Positions 63,649 through 64,000 of a DNA stretch of 64,000 nucleotides are shown here, one piece after another. The translations under genes were made by a program, and so were the position numbers. The notes beneath the pieces are model-generated. The model saw only the letters and a list, made by a program, of their open reading frames with translations, was not told the origin of the DNA and made no database searches. Origin of the DNA: JAFDXJ01 sp039811225 (GTDB lineage Bacteria; Bacteroidota; Bacteroidia; Chitinophagales; Chitinophagaceae). Where the stretch lies: contig JBDHYG010000015.1 of NCBI GenBank assembly GCA_039811225.1, positions 1 through 64,000 of the forward strand, written 5' to 3'. Each line of letters opens with the position of its first letter. The stretch's first letter is position 1.

Positions 63649-64000
63649 TTATTTCTTTTTATATACAGGGACCGTGCTACAGGGTTCTCCATACATCAGG
63701 CTTTTTACAAAAGGCAATAAACTCCTGGTTATTTCAAAATAGGCGGCAGGTGGAATCAATGCATCACCACAACCTTTAATAACAATTCGTTTATCTTGAA
63801 AATCTGTACCTTTTATTTGCCGGATATTATTTAATAATATTTCTTGTTGCATTTCTTCTTTAGTGCCATAAAACACCATATGCGCAATGGGTGCCAAATA
63901 CGTAGCACATAACATAAACGCCCAATGTGGTATGATCGCATCGGCAGAGCAGGTTACAGCAACATTTTTATTTACAAATGCCTGCCAATCCAGTTCTTTT
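63649..64000 (-). CDS. DUF2480 family protein, 5'-partial
   Basis: The frame is open to the window edge and its start lies beyond it. About 116 residues are seen, beginning KELDWQAF. The DUF2480 pattern is clear: VAVTCSADAIIPHWAFMLCATYLAPIAH (visible in two pieces) and IVIKGCGD. Function unknown. The gene is immediately upstream of kdsB on the same strand. Confidence 0.8.
   Translation of the reverse strand, partial: KELDWQAFVNKNVAVTCSADAIIPHWAFMLCATYLAPIAHMVFYGTKEEMQQEILLNNIRQIKGTDFQDKRIVIKGCGDALIPPAAYFEITRSLLPFVKSLMYGEPCSTVPVYKKK

Noticed and set aside
1..64000. tRNA, rRNA, riboswitch, insertion sequence, prophage or restriction-modification genes
   Set aside because: No supporting sequence pattern was found by reading; gene density is high and the intergenic regions are short.

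Overview
This window is a 64-kb stretch of ordinary chromosome from a member of the Bacteroidota, most likely the family Chitinophagaceae or a close relative. The assignment is inferred from several features. Many genes carry TAnnTTTG (Bacteroidota -7) boxes and lack strong Shine-Dalgarno sequences. There are many exported proteins and lipoproteins, reg_prop/Y_Y_Y sensor kinases with a LytTR regulator, fused E1 alpha/beta 2-oxoacid dehydrogenase, IleRS of the GIHH type next to a TraR/DksA protein, OmpA-like lipoproteins and DUF1684/DUF2480 proteins. The base composition leans to AT and looks uniform. I see no tRNA, rRNA, CRISPR array, insertion sequence, prophage or attachment site.

Layout. 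1-8.5 kb: superoxide dismutase, a tadA/OmdA-like pair, a DksA-like protein with a histone-like tail, ileS, and divergently the E1 fusion. 8.5-14 kb: an OmpA protein with a LamG-like domain, then a LytTR regulator and its giant sensor kinase. 14-19.5 kb: a MycE-like sugar O-methyltransferase with a glycosyltransferase, an M23 peptidase, a peroxiredoxin, a small HELAH protein and FabG. 19.6-24 kb: an overlapping DgcN/DgcA-like pair (D-glutamate or dipeptide metabolism), a phosphopantetheinyl transferase, dcd and a DUF1684 protein. 24-34 kb: a SWIM-SNF2 helicase, ComB, TPR and OmpA lipoproteins, asd and an M13 peptidase. 34-46 kb: a sugar kinase, then a phenylacetate catabolism region (TetR, paaE, paaABCD, paaG, paaI, paaY), split by a TPR gene and followed by a lipoprotein and a long acyl-CoA dehydrogenase. 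46-50.4 kb: alpha/beta hydrolase, membrane GT2, orphan DppC-like permease and a FAH-family enzyme. 50.4-58.5 kb: a kinase-like protein with a coiled-coil DUF2130 protein, membrane proteins, MtgA, LysE, GH3 and a GT2. 58.5-64 kb: inositol-phosphatase-like protein, ThiL, S41 protease, omega-amidase, KdsB and a 5'-partial DUF2480 gene.

How the genes work together. The clearest pathway is ring epoxidation of phenylacetyl-CoA (PaaABCDE), isomerisation (PaaG) and thioester rescue (PaaI, PaaY), with a TetR regulator and a palindromic operator candidate in front of paaA. Envelope construction is the second theme (KdsB, MtgA, M23, glycosyltransferases, OmpA proteins). The most interesting unexplained unit is the two-gene operon at 50.4-52.8 kb. 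It pairs a protein keeping the catalytic signature of a highly divergent protein/aminoglycoside-kinase fold with a coiled-coil protein carrying a PD-(D/E)XK-like nuclease signature. Other points to check are a 24-bp perfect palindrome at 49.2 kb, the DgcN/DgcA pair, promoter boxes only 3-6 nt before start codons, and two genes that appear to lack an ATG start.
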